This document shows positions 1-12,571 of a stretch of DNA of 64,000 nucleotides, piece by piece (position 1 is the stretch's first letter; each line of letters begins with the position of its first letter). Location: contig NC_058342.1 of NCBI RefSeq assembly GCF_905475395.1, forward strand, positions 24,338,640 through 24,402,639, written 5' to 3'. The stretch comes from Chrysoperla carnea (taxonomy: Eukaryota > Arthropoda > Insecta > Neuroptera > Chrysopidae). The translations under genes were made by a program, and so were the position numbers. The notes below the pieces were generated by a model that made no database searches, was not told where the DNA came from, and saw only the letters and a list, made by a program, of their open reading frames with translations.

Positions 1-517
1 TTTTCTGATACCTGAAACATCCTGTAAATTGTATTGTGTAAAAATAAAATAATTGTCTTGTCATAATACCTCAATTAATAACAAATTATATGTTTGACAT
101 TGGATAAACACGCCCCAATTACAAACTTTTTTTTTTGAGTACCGCTGATGATGAAATCATATAGTTTGAAATTCACCTGAAAATGATATTAATGAAATTC
201 ATATAAATTTTACATCTTTTATTTATTGCTGACTATTTTCAATGATAATATGTCTCTGGAATTGATACATGGGCGTCGCCAAAGGGGAGCAGACAGGGGC
301 AGCTGGCCGCCTCTAGAGATTCACAAAAATGACCGCCTCTAGAGATTCACAACAAATTTCTTCCAAAATTTGACTCCTTTAAGCATCTTAATATTATCGA
401 TGGGTTTAGTATGAAATTAGAATCAATGAAGCTACCTACAAATTTTCAACTCATCATCTTTTTTGAGAAAAAGGAAAATTTTTGCTCTTATTTGGACCCT
501 CAAGGGAAATCATAGTT

Positions 518-772
518 ATTTACGAAAAAATGTTTCAAACAAAGTTTAATTTTTTATAAGAAACGTTTTTTATACCTACACTTTTGTTCTATCTCTTATG
601 GCTTACAAGATGGGCTCGATATCTCTTTTCGTTTTTGAGCTATTGTTTTGAAGGACAGATAAATGGAAATGGTCTAATTAGGTTAATTGTACGAATACCT
701 CTATCAAAATTTTATTTCTAGCATCAATATATCTATGTGCTACAAACTTGGGACTAAACTTAATATACCTTA
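518..772 (+). repeat. Rep1 partial copy
   Basis: Begins at the ttacgaaaaaatgtttcaaa landmark and ends at the 3' gggactaaacttaatatacc landmark, with an internal deletion. Preceded by a GC-richer block (265-355) containing a duplicated gcctctagagattcaca that is also seen before the 28.6-kb copy. Confidence 0.8.
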
Positions 773-987
773 ATATTTTTTATATACCAACAGGACTTAA
801 AAACTAAATAAAATCATTTTTAAAAACACGTTTTTAGGATAATTTTTCCCCCGTAAGATGAAAAGGGAAAAAAAACCAGTGTCAATCCGGACTCCAGTGT
901 CTGTGAAACCCTAAAATTTAACTCCAAATCCACGCCTGTTTTCAAATAAAATTATGGTTAAATAAGTCTAATTTTAAAATAAAAAAC

Positions 988-1524
988 AAGTAAAAACAAA
1001 CAATTGACTGGGTTAATTGTTGAAATACCATGCATAAATAGTGTTCATGACTCTATCACATTGCACATACGTATACAATTTATATAATACATACTATACA
1101 ATTTACGCCTAATTTGCGCCGTCACGAGTAAACAGTGATGTTTACGAAAAAATGTTTCAACCAAAAGTTATTAATTTTTTTTATAAGGAACATTTTTTAC
1201 ATTTAAACTTTTGTTCTATCTCTAACGGTTTACAAGATGGGTCCTACTGACCCATAGGTCAAGATCCAATTGACCTATGCTGCTCATTTACGAACTCGAC
1301 CTCACTTTTTTCGTCCTGAGTACGCTGTATGAATTTCAGCTTGATATCTTTTTTCGTTTTTGAGTTATCGTGCCCACGGAAGGACGGACAAACGGAAATG
1401 GACTAATTAGATGATTCTATGAACACCTATACCAAAATGTTTTTCGTATCATCAATATTTTTAAGCGTAACAAACTTGGGACTAAAGTTAGTATACCTTG
1501 CATATTACATATATGCATGGTATA
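988..1524 (+). repeat. Rep1, near full-length copy
   Basis: Rep1 runs from caattgactgagttaattg near the left end to ttacaaacttgggactaaac and an atgcatggtat-type tail at the right, about 540-585 bp. Shared internal landmarks are gtgatgtttacgaaaaaatg, cttttgttctatctctaacg, atttcagcttgatatctctt and a gacggacggac run. No coding and no terminal inverted repeats or target duplications found. Confidence 0.85.
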
Positions 1525-2523
1525 ATAAATTTTGCGTTTTTTCTTTTATATTTTTACTTGAACATACCTAGAATTCATACTTTTCCTATTCTACCTAAAT
1601 CAACTTGCACCCCTCTGTTTGCCATTGGCTTGCGCTCCTATATGAGTTAATATGGTCCAAGATAAAGTTTCAAGTCTTTTAATGGAAGTTATTACCCTGC
1701 TCGCACTTTCTTAAATGTATAAAATTTTAAAGTTAATACATACATTGAAGTTAAAATATGTCAAATAAACTAACCTAAAAAAAACAAAATTTTATTAAAA
1801 AATTAAAAAAACAAACATATCTGTAACAAAACCGTTTGTGAGATGAGTTAAGTTTTGTTTGGTTTAATCGTATATATCCTAGTTAGTTAGTTATATAATA
1901 ATATTATGTATATTGTATATAATTTTAGTATACATATAAATTATGTAACGTATAATTATTCTAAGATAAACATAAGAGTATATTTTGTTTTTGATACGAA
2001 TTAAGATATTCAAATATTTGTGACCTCATGTTTATTATGCGACTAGCACAACCCTCATAAATAAACCCTTACACTTTATCCACAATCCACATGCTATAAG
2101 CTAGCCAGCCACATATACAGTTACATAGTAACACCACTTAGAAAATTGTTATAAATACAGGATTGGTCCAGTTTTTTAAGTTTAACCAATTTGTTTCAAT
2201 GTAGTATTCAATAATTTTTAAGGATGCTGAAAACAGGTGAAATTAGAGCTCAAGATATGCCGTCATAGGAAACGATCTTTGCAGATTTTTTCATGAAGAA
2301 AAATTCGTTCAAGGAAAAAAATAGCGTAAGCTATTTCCTTCAGAGATTGAAAAAATAACACATTATTTTCTTAAAATCGAATATTGCATTTTTCAAGAAT
2401 TTTTATTTAAAAACTAAGCGTCTACAAAAAAAAATCACAAGAGTGCTTTTTTGTTTAAAACTGATAAAAAATGCCGAACTTGACCTTTCAAATACCAAAA
2501 TCCGTCTTAATATCAAATTTTAA

Positions 2524-2882
2524 TCTCTAATATAAAAATGAATCGCTGGATGTGTTGCTAAGCGCAAATCTCGAAAGCAGCAGAACCGATTTCGCTAATT
2601 CTTTTTTTATAATATTCCTTGAAGTATGAGGATGGTTCTTACGAAGAGAAAAATTTAAAAAATTTTCTGAAAAAGTCTAAAAACAACACTTTTCTTTATC
2701 CTCATACGGAAGATCCGTAATAATCATTAAAAGTCAATTTGAACTTTAATACCATACCATAAAGTTGAAGTGTTCAACTTTAGTAGAGGTGTTCCTGGAA
2801 ATTAAAGCAATTGAGTGACGTTAGTATCGTATAAAAAAAAGAATCAACTGTTAGGCGGTACAAAGTTCGCCGGGTCAGCTAG
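2524..2882 (+). mobile_element. Non-autonomous Helitron
   Basis: Begins TCTCTAATATAAAAATG after an A and ends GGGTCAGCTAG before a T, the A|TC...CTAG|T pattern of Helitrons. A short palindrome (ggcg...cgcc at about 2853-2871) precedes the end. It contains the phrase atcgctggatgtgttgctaa near the 5' end, typical of insect short Helitrons. No Rep/helicase coding. Confidence 0.8.
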
Positions 2883-4261
2883 TATATATACAGATATATA
2901 GAAATTTTAACGATGGCCATTTTTGACATCTATTTGGTAGGATCGATGAACATTTGAAGAAATTTTTTCAAAATTTCATCGCCAGTACAAAAGCAATATA
3001 TCCATTTCCTTCGACAATTCGCTAATATTGGAATGCAGAATCTATGTAAATGCGAAAGCCTCTCAATCAAAAGACACTATCACTTGACATGAACTTATCT
3101 TCACTCAAGTGAAATAAACAAAGTGTTGCCCTGGAATATCCTGTAGGGCTCCTGAAGCATTTTTGAAGCAATGGGGGAACAATAGATCCAATTGGTCGCA
3201 GTAAAAAACGGCTTCTGAGACTTACTTCTACCTCAAATCTTTAATACTCCTGTATGAACGAGGCTGCGGATTTTAAAGCCTTGTGGAAGGACGTTCCTGG
3301 TAAAGGGAATGAAAAGTGGACATCTAGAAGAAAAATGGAACGAAGGAGACAAAATTTTGACGACTCCGTTGAGGGACACAGATAGATTTACGAAGCTGAA
3401 AAATTATTAAACAAAAAGTGGGGTAAGAAAAGAAAAGTGGAAGAACGGAGCCAAATTGGCCATGGACTTTCCTGTTGAGGGCCTGTGATAGTATTTGCTA
3501 CAGGCCCCGCTATCCCAATTCGACACTGAATATAATATTGCTATCATAGCTGGGCTAGATGGTATTGCCAATTAAAATCCTTTGCAAATTTTTTAATACA
3601 TAATAACACTCGATTAAGGCTGTCAAATTAAGGCTGTCAATCTTAAGGGCGGTGTTCGACTCTTGCTGGAAAGTTGTATATTCCCTGTTACAGCAGAGTA
3701 AGTTGCCTGCGATATACTGCCTATCAGAATAAGTTATTCTTAATTTAATTTTTTGCTTTTATCAGATTTTTTAGATCTAAATACTCCGCTGTGTGACTGG
3801 TTCATAAATTCATTAGGTGGCTTTAAGACTAAAAATAAAACAAAAACAACATCAGTAGCGAGTATAAGCAGTTGATCTTATATACAATCCCGGTTTCTAT
3901 ACTGGGCCCATAACCCGTTAATAAAAAGGGAAGGAAGACTCTCCGTTCATTAATATACAATGTCCATCTAAACTGATATATCAACGAAATAAAAATATTC
4001 TAATTAATTCCTCTTTGATTTTATTTTCGTATAAGTTTCATATAGACATATATTTCTCGAAACAAGAAATTTTTTCAACCAAAAACGAAAAAGTAAACAA
4101 TTCACTCATCCATCCAAATTTGGGTAATTATTGATTGGCTCTGATTGTCACTAACATTCATCGAAAAATTGATTTCCGAAAATATATGCTAAATACGTGT
4201 GTACACACACATCATACATATATATTTGGGGGTGAATTCGAATTTAATTCTATACTTCTTA
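2883..4261. other. Stretch with no recognised feature
   Basis: Mixed AT-rich DNA with a purine-rich patch at 3290-3480 in which gaaaagtgga recurs. No gene, RNA or element ends recognised. Confidence 0.6.
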
Positions 4262-4705
4262 AATTTCTGATAGAAAGTAATTAATTTTACCTCGAAAATT
4301 TGATTTCAAGGTTCAAAAATTTTTCATAGGTAGACTTTTACTCAAAGAATATGTGGTTGAAATTTTAGCTTAGATATCCATGCAAATTTTTAAGAAAAAA
4401 ACCAATGAAAATCGATATAAAATACATTGCCCTTTTGGAGGAATCTCAAAAGGCGATATATTTTGAGAGTTTTGATAATTTTCACTTGGAATGAATGAAA
4501 ACAAATTTAAAAAATAAAAAACCTTTTAATCGAAAGTAAATATATTAGCAATGACATAGAAAAGAAAAAAAACTATATAAAATGATGTAGGTGCTCGTAC
4601 CTACTAGATTTAGGGTTGAAATTTTTTTTATTTTATTTTCAACTTTTATGATGAATTTTATTACTTCATGAACGTAGACGAAATAAGAATACAATTTTAA
4701 AAAGC
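4262..4705. repeat. Rep2 partial copy
   Basis: Matches the right half of the 25.7-kb element in inverse orientation (aatatgtggttgaaatttta, aaaaccaatgaaaatcgata). It lacks the left terminal repeat and runs into a GC-rich block at 4716. Confidence 0.7.
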
Positions 4706-4715
4706 AAATTTTCTA

Positions 4716-4910
4716 GTGTTTCACCGAGGCTACGACGCAGCCTCGCTTCGCCTCGGTGTCTTGTAACCGAGGCAAGAGGCAAGGCGTGGCGAGGTTCAAA
4801 ATTTAGAGCGTCATTTCTAACCGAGACAGCTCGAGGTATAATGTTCCAAAAGCCGAGACGTGGCGTTGCGAATTGTCCGAAAAACCTCACCTCGGTCTGA
4901 GGCAACAACC
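4716..4910. repeat. GC-rich CCGAGGC-rich block
   Basis: About 195 bp with many ccgaggc/gcctcgg words in both orientations (e.g. cagcctcgcttcgcctcggt), able to fold strongly. It contrasts sharply with the AT-rich surroundings. The minus-strand frame 4666-4908 passes through it but has no recognisable domain. Confidence 0.55.
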
Positions 4911-5667
4911 GCCCTAAATTTTATTTACTATTATTCAAAAGGTATTATCATTTTAGTATTGAGATTTTATAATAAAAAGAGACAGATAAACAGAGAAACA
5001 ATGAGACAGAGAGACAAGAGAGAATCTGGATTGATCTAGATACCACAGTCGTTTATACGACTGTGCTTGATATCTAAAGTGTTGCCAAATTTTGTTTGAA
5101 TTGAAATTATTGATCTTACTCCTAAAAGTTATACCCTTCACGGTATTTTTTTTTTTTTTTTGGTAAATACAAGCCTAATAAAGTATAGAAATGCTTGATT
5201 AGACCATGTATAGGGGTTGATTTTGATGAATACATGTAACCACCAATCGACAACCCCTTATTATTTTATCAAATACTCATGATGTATTGTACATATATTG
5301 GAAAAATTTTCCTATTGATTTGAGGAAAATTATCGAATAGTTTTTCTAAATGAATTTTATTTAAAGACAATGATAATAGGTGTTCATTACGTTTACCGAA
5401 GTTGATATTAGCAAGTATTTGTGTTTCATCCCCAAAAATAATGTTGAGGGTTGAAAGTTGATTTTAATGAAGTGTATTTATTAGGTTGAAAATATTCTAT
5501 ATTTTCCAACGTCATGTGCAAAATCATGATCCCGGAAATTCCAGTTGACAAGTATTAAAAGCAATTACATTCTAAGTTGAATACCTACCTACTTTCAAGT
5601 TTAAACAATTTTTTTATGATGTCTATTTTTGGGACTAAATTATTTCATAAATCAGATTTCTGTAACA

Positions 5668-5740
5668 GCCGAAATAGCTCAGTTGGGAGAGCGTTAGACT
5701 GAAGATCTAAAGGTCCCTGGTTCGATCCCTGGTTTCGGCA
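5668..5740 (+). tRNA. tRNA-Phe (GAA)
   Basis: A 73-nt cloverleaf: acceptor GCCGAAA/TTTCGGC, D arm GCTC/GAGC, anticodon stem TTAGA/TCTAA with loop CTGAAGA (anticodon GAA at 5701-5703), T arm CCTGG/CCTGG with loop TTCGATC, discriminator A. No intron and no encoded CCA, as normal for eukaryotic nuclear tRNAs. A pol III terminator of seven T follows at 5745-5751. It forms a convergent pair with the minus-strand copy at 5847. Confidence 0.97.
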
Positions 5741-5846
5741 ATTATTTTTTTCGTCTTAGCTATAATTTTTATTTGTTAATATTAATCAATATTATCAGTA
5801 AAAAATTTTTCTGAGAAAAAAAAAAAAACCAAGAAAAAATATTTAA

Positions 5847-5919
5847 TGCCGAAACCAGGGATCGAACCAGGGACCTTTAGATCTTCAGTCTAACGCTCTC
5901 CCAACTGAGCTATTTCGGC
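5847..5919 (-). tRNA. tRNA-Phe (GAA)
   Basis: Identical in sequence to the + strand gene 106 bp away, with the 3' ends facing each other. On the minus strand a T-run terminator (complement of aaaaaa, about 5834-5839) follows. The two genes can form a very long hairpin if transcribed through. Confidence 0.96.
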
Positions 5920-6314
5920 TTGTTTGTCACACCTAGTAATATCAAATCGATCATAAAACAGTAATTCTCGCTTTTTCTTCAAATATCGAAAATTCATTCA
6001 TAATAATGATAGAGCTGAAAGAATCCGTCCTGTTTCGAAAAATATAAAGGGAATTTTTCGTTATAATAGCCATGCGCAAATTTTGAAAAATTTTCTCTTT
6101 ATACAAAACTTCTTAAACGTTTATCTTCGATACAATTCAGATGGGGAACGAATAAGTAAATTGGACAATCTCGTTTAAGAATAGAAAGAATAATGATTCG
6201 AGTAGAAGTTGTGAATAATTTAATAGCAATACACAATTAAAGCACATATTAGCAGAAGCTATTGCTACTAGATTTAGTTAATGTTATACTCTGTATATAG
6301 TACGATACCTGATT

Positions 6315-6872
6315 GTGAAATTGACGTGGTTTTTCTTTTTGCCAGCCACTATTAAAAAGTGGTATAAAATGCATTTACCGACTATAAGTTGCAAAGTTTC
6401 ACTGGAAAACTTCTCTCTTCTTTTTTTGACTTTTGCCTTAAGCTATCTTAATCTCTTCTTTTTGCTTGTTAGAATATTTTGCCTTGTTATAAAAAATTTT
6501 GCCGGACAAAACCTGACACATAAAAAAAAGCTTTGAATATAATAAATTTAATGAAAAAAAAATTACCATTTTTAACAACAAATATGAATCACAGACATTT
6601 AATTATATTAATAGAAACATTGACATTAAATACTTATAAATAAAGCACAATCCTTACTTAATTGCACTAACAATCACAGTAAACGTAAATTGAATGACAC
6701 GGTAAATCGAGAGCAGCAACAATAATAACATAGATCCAAAAGAGAAAGTTGATTGCGGCTTACAAAACAGGCAGGGGTGAGGTTTGAGTAACTCGAGTGA
6801 CCTGTTTGTGCTGGAGTGGTTAGTGACTTTTGAATTTTGTCCGGAAATTTGGTATAAATACTCCCCTGTGCG
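6315..6872. mobile_element. Left-truncated relative of the 63.3-kb element
   Basis: Internal words match the reverse complement of 63300-63850: gcaaagtttcactggaaaac, cttttgccttaagctatctt, gcggcttacaaaacaggcag. The right end aaatttggtataaatactcc then cctgtg mirrors the terminal repeat (CACAGGGGAGTATTTATACC). The left terminal repeat is missing. The open frames at 6315-6536 and 6784-7012 have no recognisable domain. Confidence 0.7.
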
Positions 6873-9161
6873 TTGGTTCCCTATCCCCCGAGAGACGGGT
6901 CAGGGCAGCTCTCCTCTCGTTGGACCTGGATTTACCATTGATTTATTGGCTAAGTATATATTTAGGCCAATATATTTTTGATTTGATGAAATTTTCAGCC
7001 AAAAATTTATGATTTATCCCCCTCTAGCCTAAAAATTGCTGTTTCTCCCACTCTTAGACCAAAAGCAGAATTTACACATTATATAGGGACGATTTTAAGG
7101 GACGATGCATAATGAAGGATTTCTCGACTAAATGAGCATTGGCCCGGAGTCCCGAAATAAGGAGAAGACAAAAGAGAAAATAACAAATTTGTAGGAGTAC
7201 GCAAATTTTTATGAGAAGGGTGGCACACAAAGGAATTTCAAGTTGATTTATTAGACATAATTGGTGAATACATTTTACAAAACTTTTAAGACTTACGACA
7301 CAAGCAAGCCAGGACATTTTTTACGGTCAGCTACCGTACTAACATGGTAGGTAATAGGTACGTAATAACATAACGTATATGATTATTCTTCACACTTTGA
7401 ATCAGAATGTGATCCGCCTTCGGGTATCTTTACATTGTTATTAACAATAAATGGATCCCTTGTACAACTGAACAGTGAATGTTAGTAACATCAATTTACA
7501 GACACTTTGCCGGAACATGTAAGCATTATTATTGCCCATTAATAGTGATTCATGTAGCAACATTTACACGAATTATTTATTTATTACGAACAGATAAAAC
7601 TTATTATGTATTATTAGTATAAGTATTATTATTCTAATTTATTAATTATATCCCACCTAAATTATATATATTATACTCCGAAAATTACTTATCTATTGCA
7701 GAATACATATATTTTCTTCTCTTGTTCGATATACTTTCATTTTATATAGGAGAAATTGTATTTTCTCATCGATTGGAATGATTTGCGACTTTTACGAGTG
7801 AACTATCTTAAGAATGTACGAGCAACAGAGCAATTTTGGATAAAAGACTTGATTGGTTTTTTATATGAAGTTGTATTAAATATAAATCGATTCTGAAAAT
7901 TTTAGAGGGGCGTTGCCTTATTATTTAAATAAATAAATTTCAAAAGTAGGCATATTTAACATTGGTTTTATGGGAAAACGGTAGATGGCTGATATGGTTT
8001 CATAGATTTCTCCAAAACTATTTGGTGGAAATTAAAAATAAAATTACTCCGTTGAATTAATTGAAACGTATTTTATTTCAATTATTATTCAACATAATTT
8101 GAATTAAATTATTTTTAATAAATCAATATCTTTTATATATTAAATAATTAACGATACGCTTCACTGATAATTAAACTAATTATTATACTTTAAATATATT
8201 GATTTGATTGATCTTGAACATATTAAGGGGAGGTAGCGCGGGGAATTTATTATTAAATATATTAAAAATAATTAATTAAATTTCAATATTGAATAGTTTT
8301 GAAAAATATCAATATATTTTTAAATAAGATTGGTTTATTGTTCAATTTTGATATTTTTAAAGGAATTGAAAAGAAACATGTAATTTTATTGTAAGTTTAT
8401 TGAAAAATTTAGAAATTGATTTACGTAATTTTATTTTCAAAAAAATTTTACGCAACAAAGTAATTAGCACAGAGTTTAGAGACTCTGTACAAAATTCTGT
8501 TTAATTGTTTTACTGGCGTTTTGTGGTTAAAATAATACTTGAACAAGATATTTGTATCATTTTCTTCTCATAATTTTAGTTTGTTTTCGATATTTAAAGT
8601 TGAAACATCAAAATCCTTAAATGTCGAAAATCGAAATAGAAAAATATAATTTGTCAGGTGTTGTGAAAGTATATGGGCCACGAAAATCCTTTATATGATT
8701 TCTGAATATTAGTAACCAAATTTATTTGCTTAGAGTAATGTTTATATGAATCTAGCAAAGATACTTATCGAAATCAGGAATTCTTCGACGATTTTTTTCA
8801 AATTTTTTTTCAACACTAATTTGATATCCTACAGGTATTTAGTGTTGGATATTTTATCACGAATTTGATATTTGTAATCGACTCAATTTGTAACCACTTA
8901 TAACGAAGAGGTTACTTAATGATAATTAAAATGCCAAATTATAACAAATTAATTTCAATATAAAAAATAAATTTACATAATGTGACTTTTGTTTTTATAG
9001 AAATAAATTTGGAAATGACACACTTTCTTACATACAAAAATTTCATACAATTAAAATTCAAAACTAGGACATATTTATTTGAATTTATCAATTTCCAAAA
9101 TATTCTTAGATCATTGGCCTGATTTCTCTGATCGAAACAACAAATTGTTTTATTATAGAAA
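6873..9161. other. Stretch with no recognised gene
   Basis: AT-rich. caaaagtaggcatattt at 7937 recurs at 58092, and 8490-8640 resembles 62410-62560 (ttttgtggttaaaataatac), so old dispersed repeats are present. Open frames at 7072-7317 (-) and 8939-9235 (-) show no domain. Confidence 0.6.
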
Positions 9162-9418
9162 CTAGCTTGATACCCACCCGATTCGCTGGGTTTAAAAGTA
9201 AAGATAGGTAAAAACCATCGCATTACAGCTTTCACCTTAATTGCTCTTACTTATCACTTTTCCATTACACTCAAATAATGGTAGAGATTTTGTTACACAG
9301 CTAAAATATATGTACAGTTTTCTATTTTTTTAAATGTAAAATAGCCATAATTCATTGAGTAAATCACAAAATATGACAATGAATTGTTTTGTTTTGTTGT
9401 TTTTTTAATATATATTTA
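9162..9418 (-). mobile_element. Truncated Helitron 3' end, minus strand
   Basis: CTAGCTTGATACCCACCCG at the left is the reverse complement of a Helitron terminus (CGGGTGGGTATCAAGCTAG). The following 240 bp match the neighbouring element at 9419 with divergence. The 5' end is missing: it abuts the next copy, so the two sit head to tail. Confidence 0.7.
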
Positions 9419-9950
9419 CTAGCTTGATACCCGCCCGCTTCACTGGGCTTAAAAGTAAAAACCACCGCTTTATAGCCACTACCTCTCTTGATCTCATTGA
9501 TCCCCTTTCCATAACACTTGAAGAGATTGTTTTATGCAGCATTTATAAAAGATATGCACAGTTTTCAATTTTTTAGATTGTAAAATAGTCATAATTCATT
9601 GAGTAAATCAGAGCTGCCATGAATTGTTTGATATTTACTGTTTTAAATTTTTACAGAATTCTTTAATTTATGGTTCAAAATGATTATCGTTCTGCTCCAT
9701 CTATAATCATTATTTTGAACCATAAATTAAAGATTTCTGTAAAAATTTAAAATTGTAAATGCCAGAATAAATTTTATTTTTTAATTTTTTTAAAGTATGT
9801 TTTTATAAATTATAGCTCATGTGTTATTCTGATGTATGAACTATATTACTGTATAGTTTCATTAAAAACTATTCGAAAGTTTTAGCGTGAAAGCGTAACA
9901 AACAAGCAAACAAACAAACATCCTTACTTGCACATTTATAATATATAGGA
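9419..9950 (-). mobile_element. Non-autonomous Helitron, minus strand
   Basis: The right end, read on the minus strand, starts TCCTATATATTATAAATG followed by GTTTGTTTGTTTG..., and the left end is CTAG preceded by A. These are the usual ends of this Helitron group. It contains an internal hairpin of about 55-bp arms (9632-9760, around tttaatttatggttcaaaat). No coding capacity. Confidence 0.8.
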
Positions 9951-10040
9951 ATAAATTATAGCTCATGTGTTATTCTGATGTATGAGCTATGTTATTATTA
10001 AGTTTCATTTAAATCCATTCATTAATTTTGGAATGTAATA
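9951..10040 (-). repeat. Helitron 5'-region fragment
   Basis: ataaattatagctcatgtgt and the following bases repeat the internal 5' region of the element just to its left (about 9808-9880). A partial tandem copy, probably from rolling-circle read-through or insertion next to an older copy. Confidence 0.6.
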
Positions 10041-10160
10041 GATCAATAAATATATGAGTGGCGTTAGCTTTTTTTCCTCAAAAGATACTTCCAAATCTTT
10101 CCTGGAATAAAATATTTGTGTGGTGGTAGCCTATGTCCTTGTAACCCACTGGATGCAAAA

Positions 10161-10740
10161 TCTATATATATATAAAGAGAGTGTTTGTTTGTATGTCCCC
10201 GATTTTCCCTAAAACTAACCATTGACCTTCGGTAGGGGATTATGTCATTGGGTAGCCCTTAGGCTCCCATTGTGAATAAGGGAGTTTGGTGGGGATGGAA
10301 TTAAAAATGATCTAGGAATTCATAGAAAATAGATTAAAAAAATAGTTCTAATAGTACAATAGGCCCCACTGTCAATAGTACAATTTTCACTAGATGGCGC
10401 TACTGGTGCAAATGTCTTTCGATTTTTCTCGAAAATTCTGGAATGTTCCATGAATTTCTATCGAATTTTCTAGAATTTTCTCGAACATTCTGGAATGTTC
10501 TATGGATTTCTATCGAATTTTCTAGAACTTTCTCGAATATTCTGGAATGTTCCATGGGTTTCTATCGATCTTTCCCTTACTTTTCCGTACATACAGAGAG
10601 TGTAGACATAATATTGGGATCGGCCAAAAAAATCTTACTGTTCCGTACACACAGAGAGAATTAAAAAAAAAGTCTTTCATTTAACAATTTTGATATTAAA
10701 ATGTGCAAAAACAACCCAGCGAAGCGGGTTTAACAGCTAG
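10161..10740 (+). mobile_element. Non-autonomous Helitron with internal 52-bp repeats
   Basis: Starts TCTATATATATATAAAG after A and ends ...GTTTAACAGCTAG before T. Just before the end, aacccagcgaagcgggtt forms the terminal hairpin. Inside, a unit around tcgaaaattctggaatgttc is repeated with a 52-bp period at about 10429, 10481 and 10533. The open frame through these repeats (10443-10664, FLSNFLEFSRTFWN...) is a by-product of the tandem repeat. Confidence 0.88.
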
Positions 10741-11670
10741 TAATAAATTAAAAGTTTATGATTCAGTATCATAAATTGGTTGTATATAAAATATTTGGAT
10801 TTAAACCACAAAGACTTGATAGTTGTATAATTGTGGTATCGATGGTTGTAAAGATGTAAAGATGTACAACAATGTATATACTTAAATCTAAAAGTCAACA
10901 AATTAGGTTTCAATTAAATGGTTGTTAGATAAGCGTTATCAACGTCAATAATCAGTTTTAATGGGTCTCAACTGTACCGTAAGGGCTTTAATATAACACA
11001 TAAAATACTTATATGACTATATACCATATACGTATACATATACACACTACAACTGATTAGCTTGAAAGCTTCAAAGCTCTCTCGTTTTATATACATATTG
11101 TAGGTATAATTACATTGGGATTAATTGTTCCATGACTAGACTTAGGATCGCCTAGGGATGCGATTTTACCTTAACTTAATTTACCAATTGCTGCACTGAA
11201 AAAAATTCTTAATATCTACCGATATGGGATTGTATCACGAATGTGATACAACTACTGTACGGGTTTGAGTAGTAAAGTTGACACAAGCGCATGAGTTGTT
11301 TGTATGAAAGTAATATACTGTCTAACAAATTAAACAATATTGAAATGCAACATAGTTTTAAACAATCTTTTTTTTATTGGTTCAACCACTTATAAATATT
11401 ATAACAAAATAGTGATGTGATTGACACAACTGCATGAGTGGGTTGATTAAGTTTATTAAAAAAAAAAAAAAAATAGATTCCTTCGAGTCGGACTATTTTT
11501 CATTGAATTGTGCACTTAATGCGTAGAATAGAACAGACTTTTTTGAGGGCCCCCGTTCAACAATTTTCTAGAAAAATTGTTAGTTGATAATCTTTTAATA
11601 AGTACAAAAATCTTTCAATTTGTAAAAGATTATCGTGAGAAATTTGCTTAAAAAACTTACAGTAATATAA
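10741..11670. other. Stretch with no recognised feature
   Basis: AT-rich intergenic DNA between a Helitron and a tRNA-Phe pair. Short A and T runs only. Confidence 0.6.
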
Positions 11671-11743
11671 GCCGAAATAGCTCAGTTGGGAGAGCGTTAG
11701 ACTGAAGATCTAAAGGTCCCTGGTTCGATCCCTGGTTTCGGCA
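11671..11743 (+). tRNA. tRNA-Phe (GAA)
   Basis: Same 73-nt sequence as the 5668 gene, followed by attaattttttt as terminator. The 104-bp spacer to its minus-strand partner is nearly identical to the spacer of the 5.7-kb pair, while the outer flanks differ. The whole pair was therefore duplicated, or is being homogenised, as a unit. Confidence 0.97.
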
Positions 11744-11847
11744 ATTAATTTTTTTCTTCTTAGCTATAATTTTTATTTGTTAATATTAATCAATATTATC
11801 AGTAAAAAATTCTTCTGAGAAAAAAAAAACCAAGAAAAAATATTCAA

Positions 11848-11920
11848 TGCCGAAACCAGGGATCGAACCAGGGACCTTTAGATCTTCAGTCTAACGCTCT
11901 CCCAACTGAGCTATTTCGGC
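11848..11920 (-). tRNA. tRNA-Phe (GAA)
   Basis: Minus-strand member of the second convergent pair. All stems and the GAA anticodon are intact. T-run terminator on its 3' side (complement of aagaaaaaa). Confidence 0.96.
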
Positions 11921-12494
11921 TGATACATGAAAACCATTTACTTTTTTCAAAATATTTCCAAATATTGATTCAAGAAAGAGAGAATTTCAATGTTTCTAAT
12001 ACTACAAATAAGTTCTTTTAAAATGTTCACCACCGCCTCTTAAATTTAATTTGAAATGGGCCCATTTCAATTTAGTCTAGTCCAATGGTTCAATGCCTGA
12101 ATTGTAACTTAGGCTTACGATATTATTCATGTTCCTTTAGTTTCTAATTACTGTTGTTTCTTTTGTGAAAAGGATTCTATTTATACACTGAATATGTACA
12201 CCATAATAAAATGGGTAAGTTTTATCTGTTGGTTGGAATCAGGACCCATGTAGTAAATCTCTTTAAATTTTCATGTAAATAAAATAAACCTCATCCGTGA
12301 AATATACGAAAAAATATTAAGAATATACTGAAAAAGGGCAGAGTATTTAAATTTGAAAAAATTAATTTTCATAAAATAGTTTGTTTTTTTTTAGTTAGGG
12401 AGCATAACCGTGTCAATGGGTGAAAATATGTTGAAAGAAAATTTGATTCAAGATTTTGTTCAATTTAATTTTTTATCTTAATCTTGCTATCGCA

Positions 12495-12546
12495 GAACGA
12501 AATAGCTCAGTTGAACTGAAAATCCTGAGAGATTTCTGATTTCAGC
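12495..12546 (+). pseudogene. Decayed tRNA-Phe, + member of a third pair
   Basis: Retains the 5' part of tRNA-Phe (cgaaatagctcagttg, acceptor/D arm), then diverges: aactgaaaatcctgag in place of the anticodon arm and gatttctgatttcagc as a vestige of the T arm and acceptor. It lies 25 bp from an intact minus-strand tRNA-Phe, the same convergent order as the other pairs. It cannot fold into a tRNA. Confidence 0.7.
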
Positions 12547-12571
12547 TTTTAACTGAGAAAAAAAAGTTATA

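Noticed and set aside
10443-10664. Small gene encoding a Phe/Ser-rich repeat protein
   Set aside because: The repetition comes from the 52-bp tandem repeat of a Helitron; no independent support.
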